Assembly (NCBI GenBank): GCA_028280265.1
Contig: JANQMD010000060.1
Location: forward strand, 1-43,310
Reading direction: 5' to 3'
DNA: 43,310 nucleotides
Source: Flavobacteriaceae bacterium
Lineage (GTDB): Bacteria; Bacteroidota; Bacteroidia; Flavobacteriales; Flavobacteriaceae
Shown here: piece by piece, positions 7,887-16,388 of the stretch
How positions within the stretch are numbered: the first letter of the stretch is position 1
Layout of the letters: every line of letters begins with the position of its first letter
Notes under the pieces: model-generated
What the model saw: the letters and a program-made list of their open reading frames with translations, nothing else
Databases searched by the model: none
What the model was told of the DNA's origin: nothing
Position numbers and translations under genes: made by a program

Positions 7887-8310
7887 ATGCTGGTATCCCG
7901 TATTTTTCCTGACTTTCAACTTTAAGTCGAATCATTTTTTTAAAGAAACTACGGTTTTCTTGAAACATCTTATTATTTCTAAATCGGATAAATTTACCCT
8001 CAGCATGAATACTCAATCCATACGTTTTGTAAATAACCAATTGCCTGTATGGAATTGCCCAAGTAAAATTTTTGAGACCTTTATTGATCATCACTAGAAT
8101 TCCATTAGGGCGCAATTCTATATTTCCATAGTTGATATCAGACACTTTATTCATCACCTGTGTTAACTGAGGACTTACTTCATCTACAATCATTCTCTTG
8201 GAACCTATTCCTCCCATTCTAAAAGATTGGAAAAAAGAAAAAGGCTTACCCAAAACGTCATTGATCAAATCTTGATCCTCTGCATTGTAATGTGTCGTAT
8301 TGAAAATCAT
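7879..8310 (-). CDS. Hypothetical protein, first gene of the second light-island unit
   Basis: A 143-residue cytoplasmic protein without membrane segments. I do not recognise a named family. It has mixed alpha/beta character with LRPNGILVMINKGLKNFTWA and IPYRQLVIYKTYGLSI, then a basic region FIRFRNNKMFQENRSFFKKM. It is the first gene after the promoter/operator at 8329-8382 and overlaps the TIGR03643 gene by 8 bases, so it is translated together with it and presumably belongs to the same response. Confidence 0.8.
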   Translation of the reverse strand: MIFNTTHYNAEDQDLINDVLGKPFSFFQSFRMGGIGSKRMIVDEVSPQLTQVMNKVSDINYGNIELRPNGILVMINKGLKNFTWAIPYRQLVIYKTYGLSIHAEGKFIRFRNNKMFQENRSFFKKMIRLKVESQEKYGIPAYE

Positions 8311-8328
8311 TTCCTTAAATCTTTACTT

Positions 8329-8382
8329 CAAATATAGTTTTGTTTAATTAAAAAAACAAATGATTAAACAAAAATTAACATT
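8329..8382 (-). promoter_or_regulatory. Promoter with inverted-repeat operator, unit starting at 8310
   Basis: On the minus strand the -7 box TATATTTG (8336-8329) is a perfect TAnnTTTG, with a -33 TTTG at 8360-8357, 20 bases apart. An inverted repeat TGTTTAAT (8341-8348) / ATTAAACA (8363-8370), separated by 14 bases, brackets the -33 box, followed by AAAATTAACAT. The same arrangement occurs at 17077-17118 in front of the TetR-like gene. A repressor or activator bound here would control the 143-aa gene through phrB. Confidence 0.7.
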
Positions 8383-8505
8383 TCATTATAACTCACTGAT
8401 AGAGAGCCATTCTTTTCAAAAAATGAAACTGTGTAAAGTTAATCCTCAAACGATTTCGCTGAAAAGTAATCCTAGTATTTTAATTTATGGCTGTATAAGT
8501 GTTTT

Positions 8506-9993
8506 CTATTCGTTTCTCAGCATTCTATTTCTATCACTTATAGTATGTTTGGCTAGGATACGAATATTCTCTTTTTTGACTAAAGAATTTTTCTTCATGT
8601 TCCACAAAATATCTGTCGCTTTTTTACGAGTTTCTTTGATATCTACAATGGGGTAAGGGTAATCTTTGCCTAGAAAAAAATTATTAAATTCTTGATCCAA
8701 AGGTGTCATCAGGTAAGGTTCATGCGCAAAATGCGTATCTAAGTTTGACAATTCGGGGACCCATTTTTTAATGAACTCTGCATTTTCATCGTGCTCTATT
8801 CCATTCTTTATAGGGTTGTAAATTCTTAAATTATTGATTCCTGTTTCGCCAGCTTGCATTTGTAGTTGAGGAAAATGGATTCCTGGTTCAAAATCTAAAA
8901 ACATTTGAGAGAGGTGGGTTGTAGCATCTTGCCAAGGTTGCCACAAAATATGTGTAAAGAATGAAACTGTAAGTGCACGCATTCTAAAATTCAAATAACC
9001 TGTTTCTTTTAGACATCTCATGCAAGCGTCTACCAATGGGAAACCTGTTTTTCCCTCTCTCCAAGCTTCTTGATATTTTTTCGATATTGATTTTTTAAGT
9101 TTGTGATACCCCTTATTCACACTCGCTTCTTCCATGGTATGTTCCATTTCAAACTTCTGAATAAAATGGGCCTGCCACCTTAACCTAGATAGAAAAGCTC
9201 CAATGTGTCTGTGATTGCTTTTTGTTTTGGCTTCTTTCCCTCGCTGATAAATTTCTCTGACAGAGATATTTCCCCAAGCTAAGTAAGGAGATAATCTACT
9301 ACAGCTTTTTCTAGATGCTGCTGGCTTTGAGATTTGAAACATGTAGTCTTTGTGCCGCTCCTTAAAAAAACTATTGGCGTATTTAAATCCCATAGTCCTC
9401 CCCCCTTTTTGAAATAGGTTGTCTTGAGGAGTTAAAAGTGATACAGAATGAGATATTTGAATAATTTTATCAACATCCTTGGTTTCTATAAGTTGATGAT
9501 TTTCTGGTTGAAACAATTCCAGAGGTTGCAACATATATTCATTCCAACTTTCAAACCATTCGTCTCTGTTTTTTAGACCTCTTTGTACACCGTTATTAAT
9601 ATTCTCTATCCATTCAATATTATTATTTCTACAGTATCGTTTAAAATCCTTGTCTCTATTAAATGTAATCAATAATCCAGTTTCCAGATGTGAAAATACT
9701 TTTTCAATTTTGAAATAGTTTTGAATTTGATTGAATATCCCAATAACATCAGACTGTACAGATAGAACCTTGGAATTGTATTGTTTTAATTCTAAATTGA
9801 TGTCTACTATAGATTCTTTAATAAAATTCCAATGCCTTTCATCATAATGAGGATCATTGATGAGTTGGTTTTCAAAAACATAGAGAATCAAGAAACGTTT
9901 CCCTTCTTTAATTGCGTTAGAGATCGCCTCATTATCGTGAAGTCGAAGATCTCTTTTTAACCAAACTATATTTATTCGCTCTCTTTCACTCAT
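8506..9993 (-). CDS. Divergent cryptochrome/photolyase-family protein
   Basis: This 495-residue protein has the photolyase N-terminal signature NIVWLKRDLRLHDNEAISNA, the GKTGFPLVDACMRCLKETGY helix and FRMRALTVSFFTH, so it should bind FAD. The region that is N-x-G-x-W-x-W in standard enzymes reads GIHFPQLQ (371-378), followed by TGINNLRIYNP. By alignment the residues equivalent to E. coli Asn378 and Trp382 are absent. It could be a photoreceptor or a repair enzyme of another substrate class rather than a CPD photolyase. It overlaps the upstream PhrB-like gene by 8 bases and is the last gene of the unit starting at 17045; 195 bases then separate it from the next unit's first gene. Confidence 0.88.
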   Translation of the reverse strand: MSERERINIVWLKRDLRLHDNEAISNAIKEGKRFLILYVFENQLINDPHYDERHWNFIKESIVDINLELKQYNSKVLSVQSDVIGIFNQIQNYFKIEKVFSHLETGLLITFNRDKDFKRYCRNNNIEWIENINNGVQRGLKNRDEWFESWNEYMLQPLELFQPENHQLIETKDVDKIIQISHSVSLLTPQDNLFQKGGRTMGFKYANSFFKERHKDYMFQISKPAASRKSCSRLSPYLAWGNISVREIYQRGKEAKTKSNHRHIGAFLSRLRWQAHFIQKFEMEHTMEEASVNKGYHKLKKSISKKYQEAWREGKTGFPLVDACMRCLKETGYLNFRMRALTVSFFTHILWQPWQDATTHLSQMFLDFEPGIHFPQLQMQAGETGINNLRIYNPIKNGIEHDENAEFIKKWVPELSNLDTHFAHEPYLMTPLDQEFNNFFLGKDYPYPIVDIKETRKKATDILWNMKKNSLVKKENIRILAKHTISDRNRMLRNE

Positions 9994-11470
9994 CGTCTAA
10001 TCGTCTTAAAAAGTTTTCTGCATTTCTAAAATGCTTATTCTTGGTTTCAGGGTTCATCCTATCAAATGTTCTCACCAGCATGCCAAGCCTTGGATTGCTT
10101 AAGAAAAAACCTCTGTGATCATTCATAAAATTCCAAAACAATCCATCCCAAATGCCTTGCCATTCTCCTTTTCTATAATTACTCATTTTCATGATATAAT
10201 TACTACTACTGATATAAGGTTTTGTGGACATCAATCCTCCATCAGCAAACAAGCTCATTCCATAAACATTGGGAACCATCACCCAATCATAAGCATCAAT
10301 AAAAAGTTCCATGAACCATTGATAAACATCATCTGGATCAAACTCACAAAGCACCATAAAATTCCCAAGAATCATTAGTCTCTCTATGTGGTGTGCATAG
10401 CCTGTTTTTAGTACCTTTTTAATCACATCATCGATCGGTTGTACTCCAGTAGTTCCATCGTAGAAAGATTTTGGGATCTTTCTTGAAAAGCTCCAAAAGT
10501 TTTTAGTACGCTCTTCAGTTCCTTTTGCTTCATATACACCGCGAATAAATTCACGCCATCCTAAAATTTGTCGCACAAATCCTTCTGTAGAATTCAGAGG
10601 AACCTGATGTTCTCGGGCATATTCAATTGCCTGATCAATCACGTAGGTTGGATCTAGCAGACCTACATTTATCAATGGAGACAACAAACTGTGATTTAAA
10701 AAATGTTCCTCGCGTACAATCGCATCTTCATAGACTCCAAATTCATGAAAACGAAAAATCAAAAACTGTTCAACCCAAGATGTTGCAGAATCATAGTCAA
10801 TGGGGTAGACAATAAAATCATTGAGCTCACCATAATAGTGATTGAAATTTTTATTGACATATTCTTCTGCTTCTTGATGATATTTTGTTTTCTCAGGAAA
10901 AGTGACACTTGGTGGAACTTTTCCTTTCGGATATCTCTTTCTGTTGTCACTATCATAGGTCCACTTACCACCTTCAGGCTTGCCCTGATCCATTAAAATG
11001 TTTCGTTCTGTACGCTGGTTTTTGTAAAAAGAGGTTTGAAAAAATTTCTTTTTTGTGGGTTTGAAAAAAGAACTCAACTCTTCTTTGCTATTGATAAACA
11101 AGGGGTTGTTATACCAATACAGTTTCATTCCCTCTGAGAAATCTCTGATGTGCTTTTCTAGCCAATTGTCGGTTGGATCTGTTATGTGAAGCATTTTGAT
11201 TCCCTCCCGTTTTAGATAAGGAATCAACTTACGAACATCTGAAATGGGGTCTGTAGCATCAATGTAATGAACAATTTTACCTATTGAATTGAGATAATTC
11301 TCATAAGCTCTCATAGAAGCTCTGTGAAAAGCAACCTTCTGTTTGTGAAACTTATATTGATTAAAAAATAGGTATTCCTCTACCAAATAGACCGTATCTA
11401 CTTTTTCTAAAACTTCCGAACTTTTAAAAAGTTGATGTGGAAAAATAATGGCGGCTATCGTATGCATCAT
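9986..11470 (-). CDS. PhrB-like photolyase family protein without Fe-S cysteines
   Basis: The 494-residue protein matches the prokaryotic (6-4) photolyase / FeS-BCP / CryPro family: N-terminal DPRP domain, GWREFIRGVYEAKG, TGYAHHIERLMILGNFM, NVYGMSLFADGGLMSTKPY and SSNYIMKMSNY. Known members hold a [4Fe-4S] cluster with four cysteines. Here the whole protein has a single cysteine, Cys375; the segment after MSNY (429-432) reads RKGEWQGIWDGLFWNF with no cysteine. A four-cysteine cluster is impossible. The role may still be (6-4) photoproduct repair, or light sensing. The start abuts the CRY-DASH stop (TAAATGATG; Met1 or Met2 could start) and the end overlaps the next gene by 8 bases. Confidence 0.9.
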   Translation of the reverse strand: MMHTIAAIIFPHQLFKSSEVLEKVDTVYLVEEYLFFNQYKFHKQKVAFHRASMRAYENYLNSIGKIVHYIDATDPISDVRKLIPYLKREGIKMLHITDPTDNWLEKHIRDFSEGMKLYWYNNPLFINSKEELSSFFKPTKKKFFQTSFYKNQRTERNILMDQGKPEGGKWTYDSDNRKRYPKGKVPPSVTFPEKTKYHQEAEEYVNKNFNHYYGELNDFIVYPIDYDSATSWVEQFLIFRFHEFGVYEDAIVREEHFLNHSLLSPLINVGLLDPTYVIDQAIEYAREHQVPLNSTEGFVRQILGWREFIRGVYEAKGTEERTKNFWSFSRKIPKSFYDGTTGVQPIDDVIKKVLKTGYAHHIERLMILGNFMVLCEFDPDDVYQWFMELFIDAYDWVMVPNVYGMSLFADGGLMSTKPYISSSNYIMKMSNYRKGEWQGIWDGLFWNFMNDHRGFFLSNPRLGMLVRTFDRMNPETKNKHFRNAENFLRRLDDE

Positions 11471-12781
11471 TTAAAATAAACTGGATTGCAACCACATTTT
11501 ACGATATGCACCATTGGCATCGTATCGATCTGCTTGTAGCTGTGTGTTAAACTTTCTATCTCTGGGATCATTTCCTACTCCAGAAACATACATCCAATTC
11601 CCGTAGTTACTATGAACATCATAATCTAATAGTTGCTGCTCAAAATAAGCAGCTCCTATACGCCAGTCTATAAATAATTCCTTTGCAAAGTATGAGGCTA
11701 CATTTTGTCGTCCTCGATTGCTCATCCAACCTGTTTTTTTCAACTCAATCATATTTGCATTTACAAAATCATCCCCTGTTTCTCCGTTGATCCATTTTTG
11801 GACGAGATCTTCATCGCTATTCCAGGAATAGTCTTTATTCAAAATACCACCTAGCTTAAAAATTTCGTTTCCATATTTCATGGAAATGTATTTGAAGTAG
11901 TCTCTCCATATCAGTTCGAAAACAAGCCAATAGGTAGATTGATTTTTCACAATCTCTTTCTCAAATTTCTTTACTTGCCAATAAATTGTTTTGGCAGAAA
12001 TACACCCGTTGGCGAGCCATGGAGAAAATTTAGAACTGTAATCAGTTCCTATGAGTCCGTTTCTTGTCTTTTTGTAAAACCCTAACTTTTTTGTGACAAA
12101 AAAATAGTCATGCAAGCGTTCTTTGGCTGATGTCTCTCCCCCTTTATAGGGAAAAGCAGATTTTGTATCTAATTCATCTACTGTGTAACCGAGCTTCGAA
12201 AGACTAGGAATACTATTTTCTACAGTACGAAGATTGTCTTCTGACAAGCTCTCAATACTGGCACACTCTGGTTGGATTGCAATATACTTTTCTATCTTCT
12301 TTCGAAAACTAGAGAAGACATTGGGTATTTTTTGTGGATCAGATAGTATGTCTGTGGGATGGTAAAGGAATTGGTTGTAAATTTCAACGATCTCAACATT
12401 TCCTAGACACTTTTGAACCTTTCTCTTTTCGATCTCTTCGTCTGCTGTCCACTCTTTTTGCTTGTACACTTTGTCTATGTTGTATTCTTGACACAACTTT
12501 GGAATGATGTTCTCTGGTGTATCAAGATAAAAGAGTAAGGAGATGTTCAGCTGAAAAAGATTTTTTTTCAAATCTTCAAGTGATTCCAATAAAAACTTAG
12601 CCCTAAAAGCCCCCAGCTTCTGAAACCCAAAATTTGTTTTTTCTAGAAATGAAGGAGGTAGACAGTAAACACCAACCACCTCTTTGTTATTACGAATGGC
12701 TTCAGCAAGAACATTGTTATCTGCAACCCTTAGGTCATTGCCAAACCATACTAAACCTGTACTCTCTTGTTTCTTCTGCAT
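11471..12781 (-). CDS. DASH family cryptochrome
   Basis: A 436-residue CRY-DASH. Markers are the start TGLVWFGNDLRVADN, KGGETSAKERLHDYF, YSSKFSPWLANGCIS, WMSNRGRQNVASYF and HSNYGNWMYVSGVGNDPRD followed by RKFN, all typical of the DASH subgroup. Known DASH proteins repair cyclobutane dimers in single-stranded DNA and bind FAD and folate. Its first 31 bases overlap the DUF2256 gene, and it directly precedes the PhrB-like gene. The C-terminus stops soon after the FAD domain, so there is no long regulatory tail. Confidence 0.93.
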   Translation of the reverse strand: MQKKQESTGLVWFGNDLRVADNNVLAEAIRNNKEVVGVYCLPPSFLEKTNFGFQKLGAFRAKFLLESLEDLKKNLFQLNISLLFYLDTPENIIPKLCQEYNIDKVYKQKEWTADEEIEKRKVQKCLGNVEIVEIYNQFLYHPTDILSDPQKIPNVFSSFRKKIEKYIAIQPECASIESLSEDNLRTVENSIPSLSKLGYTVDELDTKSAFPYKGGETSAKERLHDYFFVTKKLGFYKKTRNGLIGTDYSSKFSPWLANGCISAKTIYWQVKKFEKEIVKNQSTYWLVFELIWRDYFKYISMKYGNEIFKLGGILNKDYSWNSDEDLVQKWINGETGDDFVNANMIELKKTGWMSNRGRQNVASYFAKELFIDWRIGAAYFEQQLLDYDVHSNYGNWMYVSGVGNDPRDRKFNTQLQADRYDANGAYRKMWLQSSLF

Positions 12782-12891
12782 CGTTCACTACAATATTTTA
12801 CACTGTCCCAATTCTTCTCCCATTTCTTTCGCCAAGAGAATGGCCTCTGACAAATAGGACATATTTTTTCTGGTAGCTGTGTTTTTCTCAT
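12751..12891 (-). CDS. DUF2256 family small zinc-ribbon-like protein
   Basis: Starting at ATG 12891 gives 46 residues, MRKTQLPEKICPICQRPFSW and on, with CPIC and CSERC forming a C-x2-C / C-x3-C pattern typical of a treble-clef or zinc ribbon. This matches DUF2256, a short family that regularly sits next to cryptochrome/photolyase genes. The longer reading frame to 12960 only adds sequence from within the upstream gene. Its ATG overlaps the upstream stop (ATGA, 4 bases) and its end overlaps the CRY-DASH start by 31 bases, so all three are translationally linked. Confidence 0.85.
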   Translation of the reverse strand: MRKTQLPEKICPICQRPFSWRKKWEKNWDSVKYCSERCRRNKRVQV

Positions 12892-14315
12892 TTTACAGCA
12901 ACCAATCGATTGATCATTCCATTGAATACAAACCAATGAAAAGGTGTTACCAAATACCAATACAATCGTCCAGCTATTCCTTTCGGTCTAAATGTTGCTG
13001 TTTGATAGAGTGTATTGTCTTCTATTTTGAACTCCAGCCATGCTTCGCCAGGGAGCCTCATTTCTGCATAAAGCAATAATTTCTTTCGATCTTTGTCTGC
13101 ATAGATAACCCTCCAAAAGTCGAGTGCATCACCCGCGTTTAATTGATCTGGATTGGTTCTACCACGTCTCAGTCCAGTTCCTCCAAAAAACTGATCTATA
13201 AATCCACGAATTTTCCATAGGTATGTTCCATAGTACCATCCTGTTTCACCTCCAATAGACCAAATTTTACCTAAAGTTGATTCTGTATTCGTGACACTAC
13301 GCTCTTTAAAATCTTTAAAACAGCCAAACTTTGGTACGTTGATAAATCGATAGATGTAATCTTTCAATCGACCACTACTTACATAGGAATCCTTCCAACT
13401 GGAGAGGATGCTATTTTGCTCGATTTTGATGAAGGCCAATTGCACGGCTTTCTCATAAGTCATGGGCTCAATAGTTAAGAGTTGGTTGATCTTGGAAGGT
13501 TTACCAATGATCTCAATTCCCATGCTATTTACCAGTGATGAAGCCAATTTATACGAGGTTGAAGTCACAAAATACAGCCAGTAAGATGAAAGTTTTGGGG
13601 TCATGACAGGAACTGTCAAAATGGTTCTTTTCAAGCCTCGAACTTTGGCAAATTGCAGCAGCATTTCTTTGTAAGTTACTACCTCAGGACCAAAAATATC
13701 ATACGATTGATTGTACAATTCTTCTCTGCCTGCAGCTTTGGATAGAAATGAAAGGACATCTCGAACTCCGATTGGTTGTGTTTTTGTATTCAACCATTTT
13801 GGAGCAATCATAACAGGGAGTTTTTCTGTCAAATCTCGTATAATTTCAAAAGAAGCGCTACCAGATCCAACGATGATTCCCGCCTTAAAGGTGGTCAAAC
13901 AGTAGTGTTGAGAACTCAATGTAGACTCCACATTTTTTCGAGACAAAAGATGCTTTGATAATTTGGTATCGTTGGTGATTCCACTGAGGTAAATAACCTG
14001 TTTCACTTGAGTTTTCTCCAACGCCCTCTTAAAGTTAAAAGCACAACGTTCTTCTAAAACATGAAATTCCTTTGCCGAGTTTGACATCGAATGGATTAAA
14101 TAATATGCGACATCAATATCTTTAGGAATTGTGTAAAGCGAATCTGCCTTGAGAAAGTCAGCTTCAACAAACTGAATATTTTTTTCTTGTGGATACTTAT
14201 GCTCAACTCTAGCAATATCTCTCACTGCACAAACCAAGGAGTGTCCATGGTCTAACAGAATTGGAATCAACCGCTTTCCAATATATCCTGTTGCGCCTGT
14301 GATCAATATTCTCAT
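12888..14315 (-). CDS. NAD(P)-binding SDR-like protein with DUF2867 domain
   Basis: This 475-residue protein begins with an atypical-SDR Rossmann domain (ILITGATGYIGKRLIPILLD; then VAYYLIHSMSNS and KQVIYLSGIT), with a C-terminal DUF2867 domain containing GWYYGTYLWKIRGFIDQ, GDALDFWRV and LPGEAWLEFKI. The C-terminal domain resembles lipid- or ligand-binding START-like folds. Function is unknown; members are often encoded with photolyases, and a membrane-associated redox role is plausible. It lies 1 base downstream of the flavin reductase gene and overlaps DUF2256 by 4 bases. Confidence 0.88.
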   Translation of the reverse strand: MRILITGATGYIGKRLIPILLDHGHSLVCAVRDIARVEHKYPQEKNIQFVEADFLKADSLYTIPKDIDVAYYLIHSMSNSAKEFHVLEERCAFNFKRALEKTQVKQVIYLSGITNDTKLSKHLLSRKNVESTLSSQHYCLTTFKAGIIVGSGSASFEIIRDLTEKLPVMIAPKWLNTKTQPIGVRDVLSFLSKAAGREELYNQSYDIFGPEVVTYKEMLLQFAKVRGLKRTILTVPVMTPKLSSYWLYFVTSTSYKLASSLVNSMGIEIIGKPSKINQLLTIEPMTYEKAVQLAFIKIEQNSILSSWKDSYVSSGRLKDYIYRFINVPKFGCFKDFKERSVTNTESTLGKIWSIGGETGWYYGTYLWKIRGFIDQFFGGTGLRRGRTNPDQLNAGDALDFWRVIYADKDRKKLLLYAEMRLPGEAWLEFKIEDNTLYQTATFRPKGIAGRLYWYLVTPFHWFVFNGMINRLVAVK

Positions 14316-14316
14316 G

Positions 14317-14946
14317 CTACTTTAATTGAGTGATCTCTTTGGGACGCTGGTATGAAAATCGAGTATAGTTGTTAGCAATCGCATAGGCATCCAAACCATT
14401 AATTGCAGCAACTTTTCCTTTGGTTAAGTTGATAAATCCGTCCTTTTGTAGCAGGTCGTCCTGCACATAGAGCTCTTCTATTTCAGCTATAATGTGCAAG
14501 ACATCATTGGTTTTAATGAAATACTCTTCTTTGTACCTCATTTTCATTTGTACGGGACTTCCTTTGACAAAGGGTGCCATACAATTTTCTTTGTATTCTG
14601 ACTCTAATTGAGTTACATCAAATTCTGAAATTTCTTCTGGGTATTTGGCTGAAGTATGGTGTGCATCTTCGACAATTTCTTCATAAACATGATTGATCGT
14701 AAACACACCTGTCTCTTTGATATTTTTATAGGTATTCCTCGGTACAGTCGTCGGACGGAGGATAAAACCCAAGGTAGGCGGATTGGAGCCCAAGTGAGTT
14801 ACCGAACTAAAAACAGCCACATTCGGAATCCCATCTTTGGAAATAGACCCTAGCAAATTTGCAGATTTGAATCCAGAACAGGAATTGATCAGATTGATCC
14901 TAAAGATATGGTTCAACTCGTCTATGTCTTTTCTAGAATAATGCAT
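14317..14946 (-). CDS. Flavin reductase family protein
   Basis: A 209-residue protein with the split-barrel FMN-binding fold: SCSGFKSANLLGSISKDGIP, NVAVFSSVTHLGSNPPTLGF and FTINHVYEE are the family pattern. It would bind FMN/FAD and reduce it with NAD(P)H. In an island of flavin photolyases, supply of reduced flavin is an attractive role, though unproven. Its start overlaps the stop of the ABC1 kinase gene by one base (TAATG), and the DUF2867 gene follows after 1 base. Confidence 0.88.
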   Translation of the reverse strand: MHYSRKDIDELNHIFRINLINSCSGFKSANLLGSISKDGIPNVAVFSSVTHLGSNPPTLGFILRPTTVPRNTYKNIKETGVFTINHVYEEIVEDAHHTSAKYPEEISEFDVTQLESEYKENCMAPFVKGSPVQMKMRYKEEYFIKTNDVLHIIAEIEELYVQDDLLQKDGFINLTKGKVAAINGLDAYAIANNYTRFSYQRPKEITQLK

Positions 14947-16256
14947 TAAAAGGTAACTAGGTTTTTAATTTTAATGTTATTCGCCTTCAGATCAAACATA
15001 AGATTGTACAACCCAAAGAAAGTTCTATTGATGTAGATAAAGTGTTTGGAACCTCTATTTCCATTCATATTTTTCAATTCGGTACTCTTTGCATAACGCT
15101 CACTGAGTTCTGCTATTTGCTTAAAGAAATTTCCATCTGAAAAATCAAATTCCTCTTTGTTAAAAGGCTGCGTAAATACACTCAATAAATCGTGGAACAT
15201 CTCTGTAAAAAACGCTACCTCTTCTGGCGAGTCGTCGGCTCTCAAGATTTCTAACTCGTATAATTTTTTGGTGAAAAATTCTGGGTTTTGTAAATTTTTC
15301 TCTTCCGCCAATTCAAAGTAAGGGACATAAAAGTCATCTGGAATGATTTTCATACAACCAAAGTCAAGAGCAATTAAATTTCCTTCTTTGGAAATTAAGA
15401 AATTCCCAGGATGAGGATCGGCATGTACTTTTTTTAGCACATGTATTTGATACATGTAAAAATCCCACAGGGCCTGCCCTAGTTTTTGAGACAGTTTTTG
15501 ATCATTGTTGTGTGCCACAAATTCAGATAAATGTTCTCCTTTCATCCAATCCATGGTAATGATTCGTTCGGAGGATAGCTCAGGATAGTAATTTGGGAAC
15601 TTTAAATTGGGAATGTGCGAACAAGCATTTGCTATTTCTTCACTTTGAGACACTTCCAATACATAGTTGGTTTCCTCAATGAGTTTGTTCTCTACTTCTT
15701 TAAAATACTTGTCAGAATCTTTTCCTTTGATGTTAAACATTTTGATGGCTATGGGTTTCACCAAAGCCAAATCAGAAGCAATACTGTCAGAAATTCCTGG
15801 GTATTGGATTTTTACCGCCAATTTTTTTCCATCCTTCTCTGCGAGGTGTACCTGACCGATACTCGCCGCATTTACAGAAGTAGAATTAAAAGAATCATAG
15901 ATTTCGCTTGGGTGCTTTCCAAAGTACTTCCGAAAGGTTTTTATAACGAGAGCGGGAGACAGAGGAGGAACCGAAAACTGCGCTAAAGAGAATTTTTCAA
16001 CATAAGCTTGAGGTAGTATATTTTTCTCCATACTCAACATCTGTGCTACTTTCAATGCACTACCTTTTAGCTTTTTTAATCCGTCATATATATCATCTGC
16101 ATTGTTCTGATTTAGCCTTTCTTTCGCTTCCTCTTCCGAGTTGATCAACTTGTCTCCATAATATTTGATATAGTTTACCCCTATTTTAGCACCTGTCTGT
16201 ACCAGTTTAGAGGCTCTTTGAATTTTAGAGGTGGGTATTTTGTCAATTGTTTTCAT
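14946..16256 (-). CDS. ABC1/UbiB family atypical kinase
   Basis: This 436-residue protein is an AarF/UbiB/ADCK-type kinase-like protein. Visible motifs are LKGSALKVAQMLSME (the family KxGQ motif, here KVAQ), AVKIQYPG (ATP-binding lysine), VHADPHPGNFLI and ALDFGCMK (metal-binding DFG). Family members act as ATPases/kinases in quinone or other isoprenoid-lipid metabolism; a precise substrate cannot be given. A 132-base gap separates it from the TetR-like gene upstream. No transmembrane C-terminal helices of the E. coli UbiB kind are obvious. Confidence 0.9.
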   Translation of the reverse strand: MKTIDKIPTSKIQRASKLVQTGAKIGVNYIKYYGDKLINSEEEAKERLNQNNADDIYDGLKKLKGSALKVAQMLSMEKNILPQAYVEKFSLAQFSVPPLSPALVIKTFRKYFGKHPSEIYDSFNSTSVNAASIGQVHLAEKDGKKLAVKIQYPGISDSIASDLALVKPIAIKMFNIKGKDSDKYFKEVENKLIEETNYVLEVSQSEEIANACSHIPNLKFPNYYPELSSERIITMDWMKGEHLSEFVAHNNDQKLSQKLGQALWDFYMYQIHVLKKVHADPHPGNFLISKEGNLIALDFGCMKIIPDDFYVPYFELAEEKNLQNPEFFTKKLYELEILRADDSPEEVAFFTEMFHDLLSVFTQPFNKEEFDFSDGNFFKQIAELSERYAKSTELKNMNGNRGSKHFIYINRTFFGLYNLMFDLKANNIKIKNLVTF

Positions 16257-16388
16257 CTGTTTAAAATTTTGTAGCTACCTAAAAATGAAGAAACTAAAAA
16301 TTTCTGCACATTCAGGAACTCTCATAAATTTTAATCATTTTATTGTGTGAATTTAAAACGATGAAAATTCATGTTCGTTTCATTCAAC

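Noticed and set aside
7887..7919. Longer start for the TIGR03643 protein
   Set aside because: It would overlap the upstream gene by 41 bases and adds residues absent from the start of the family as I know it.
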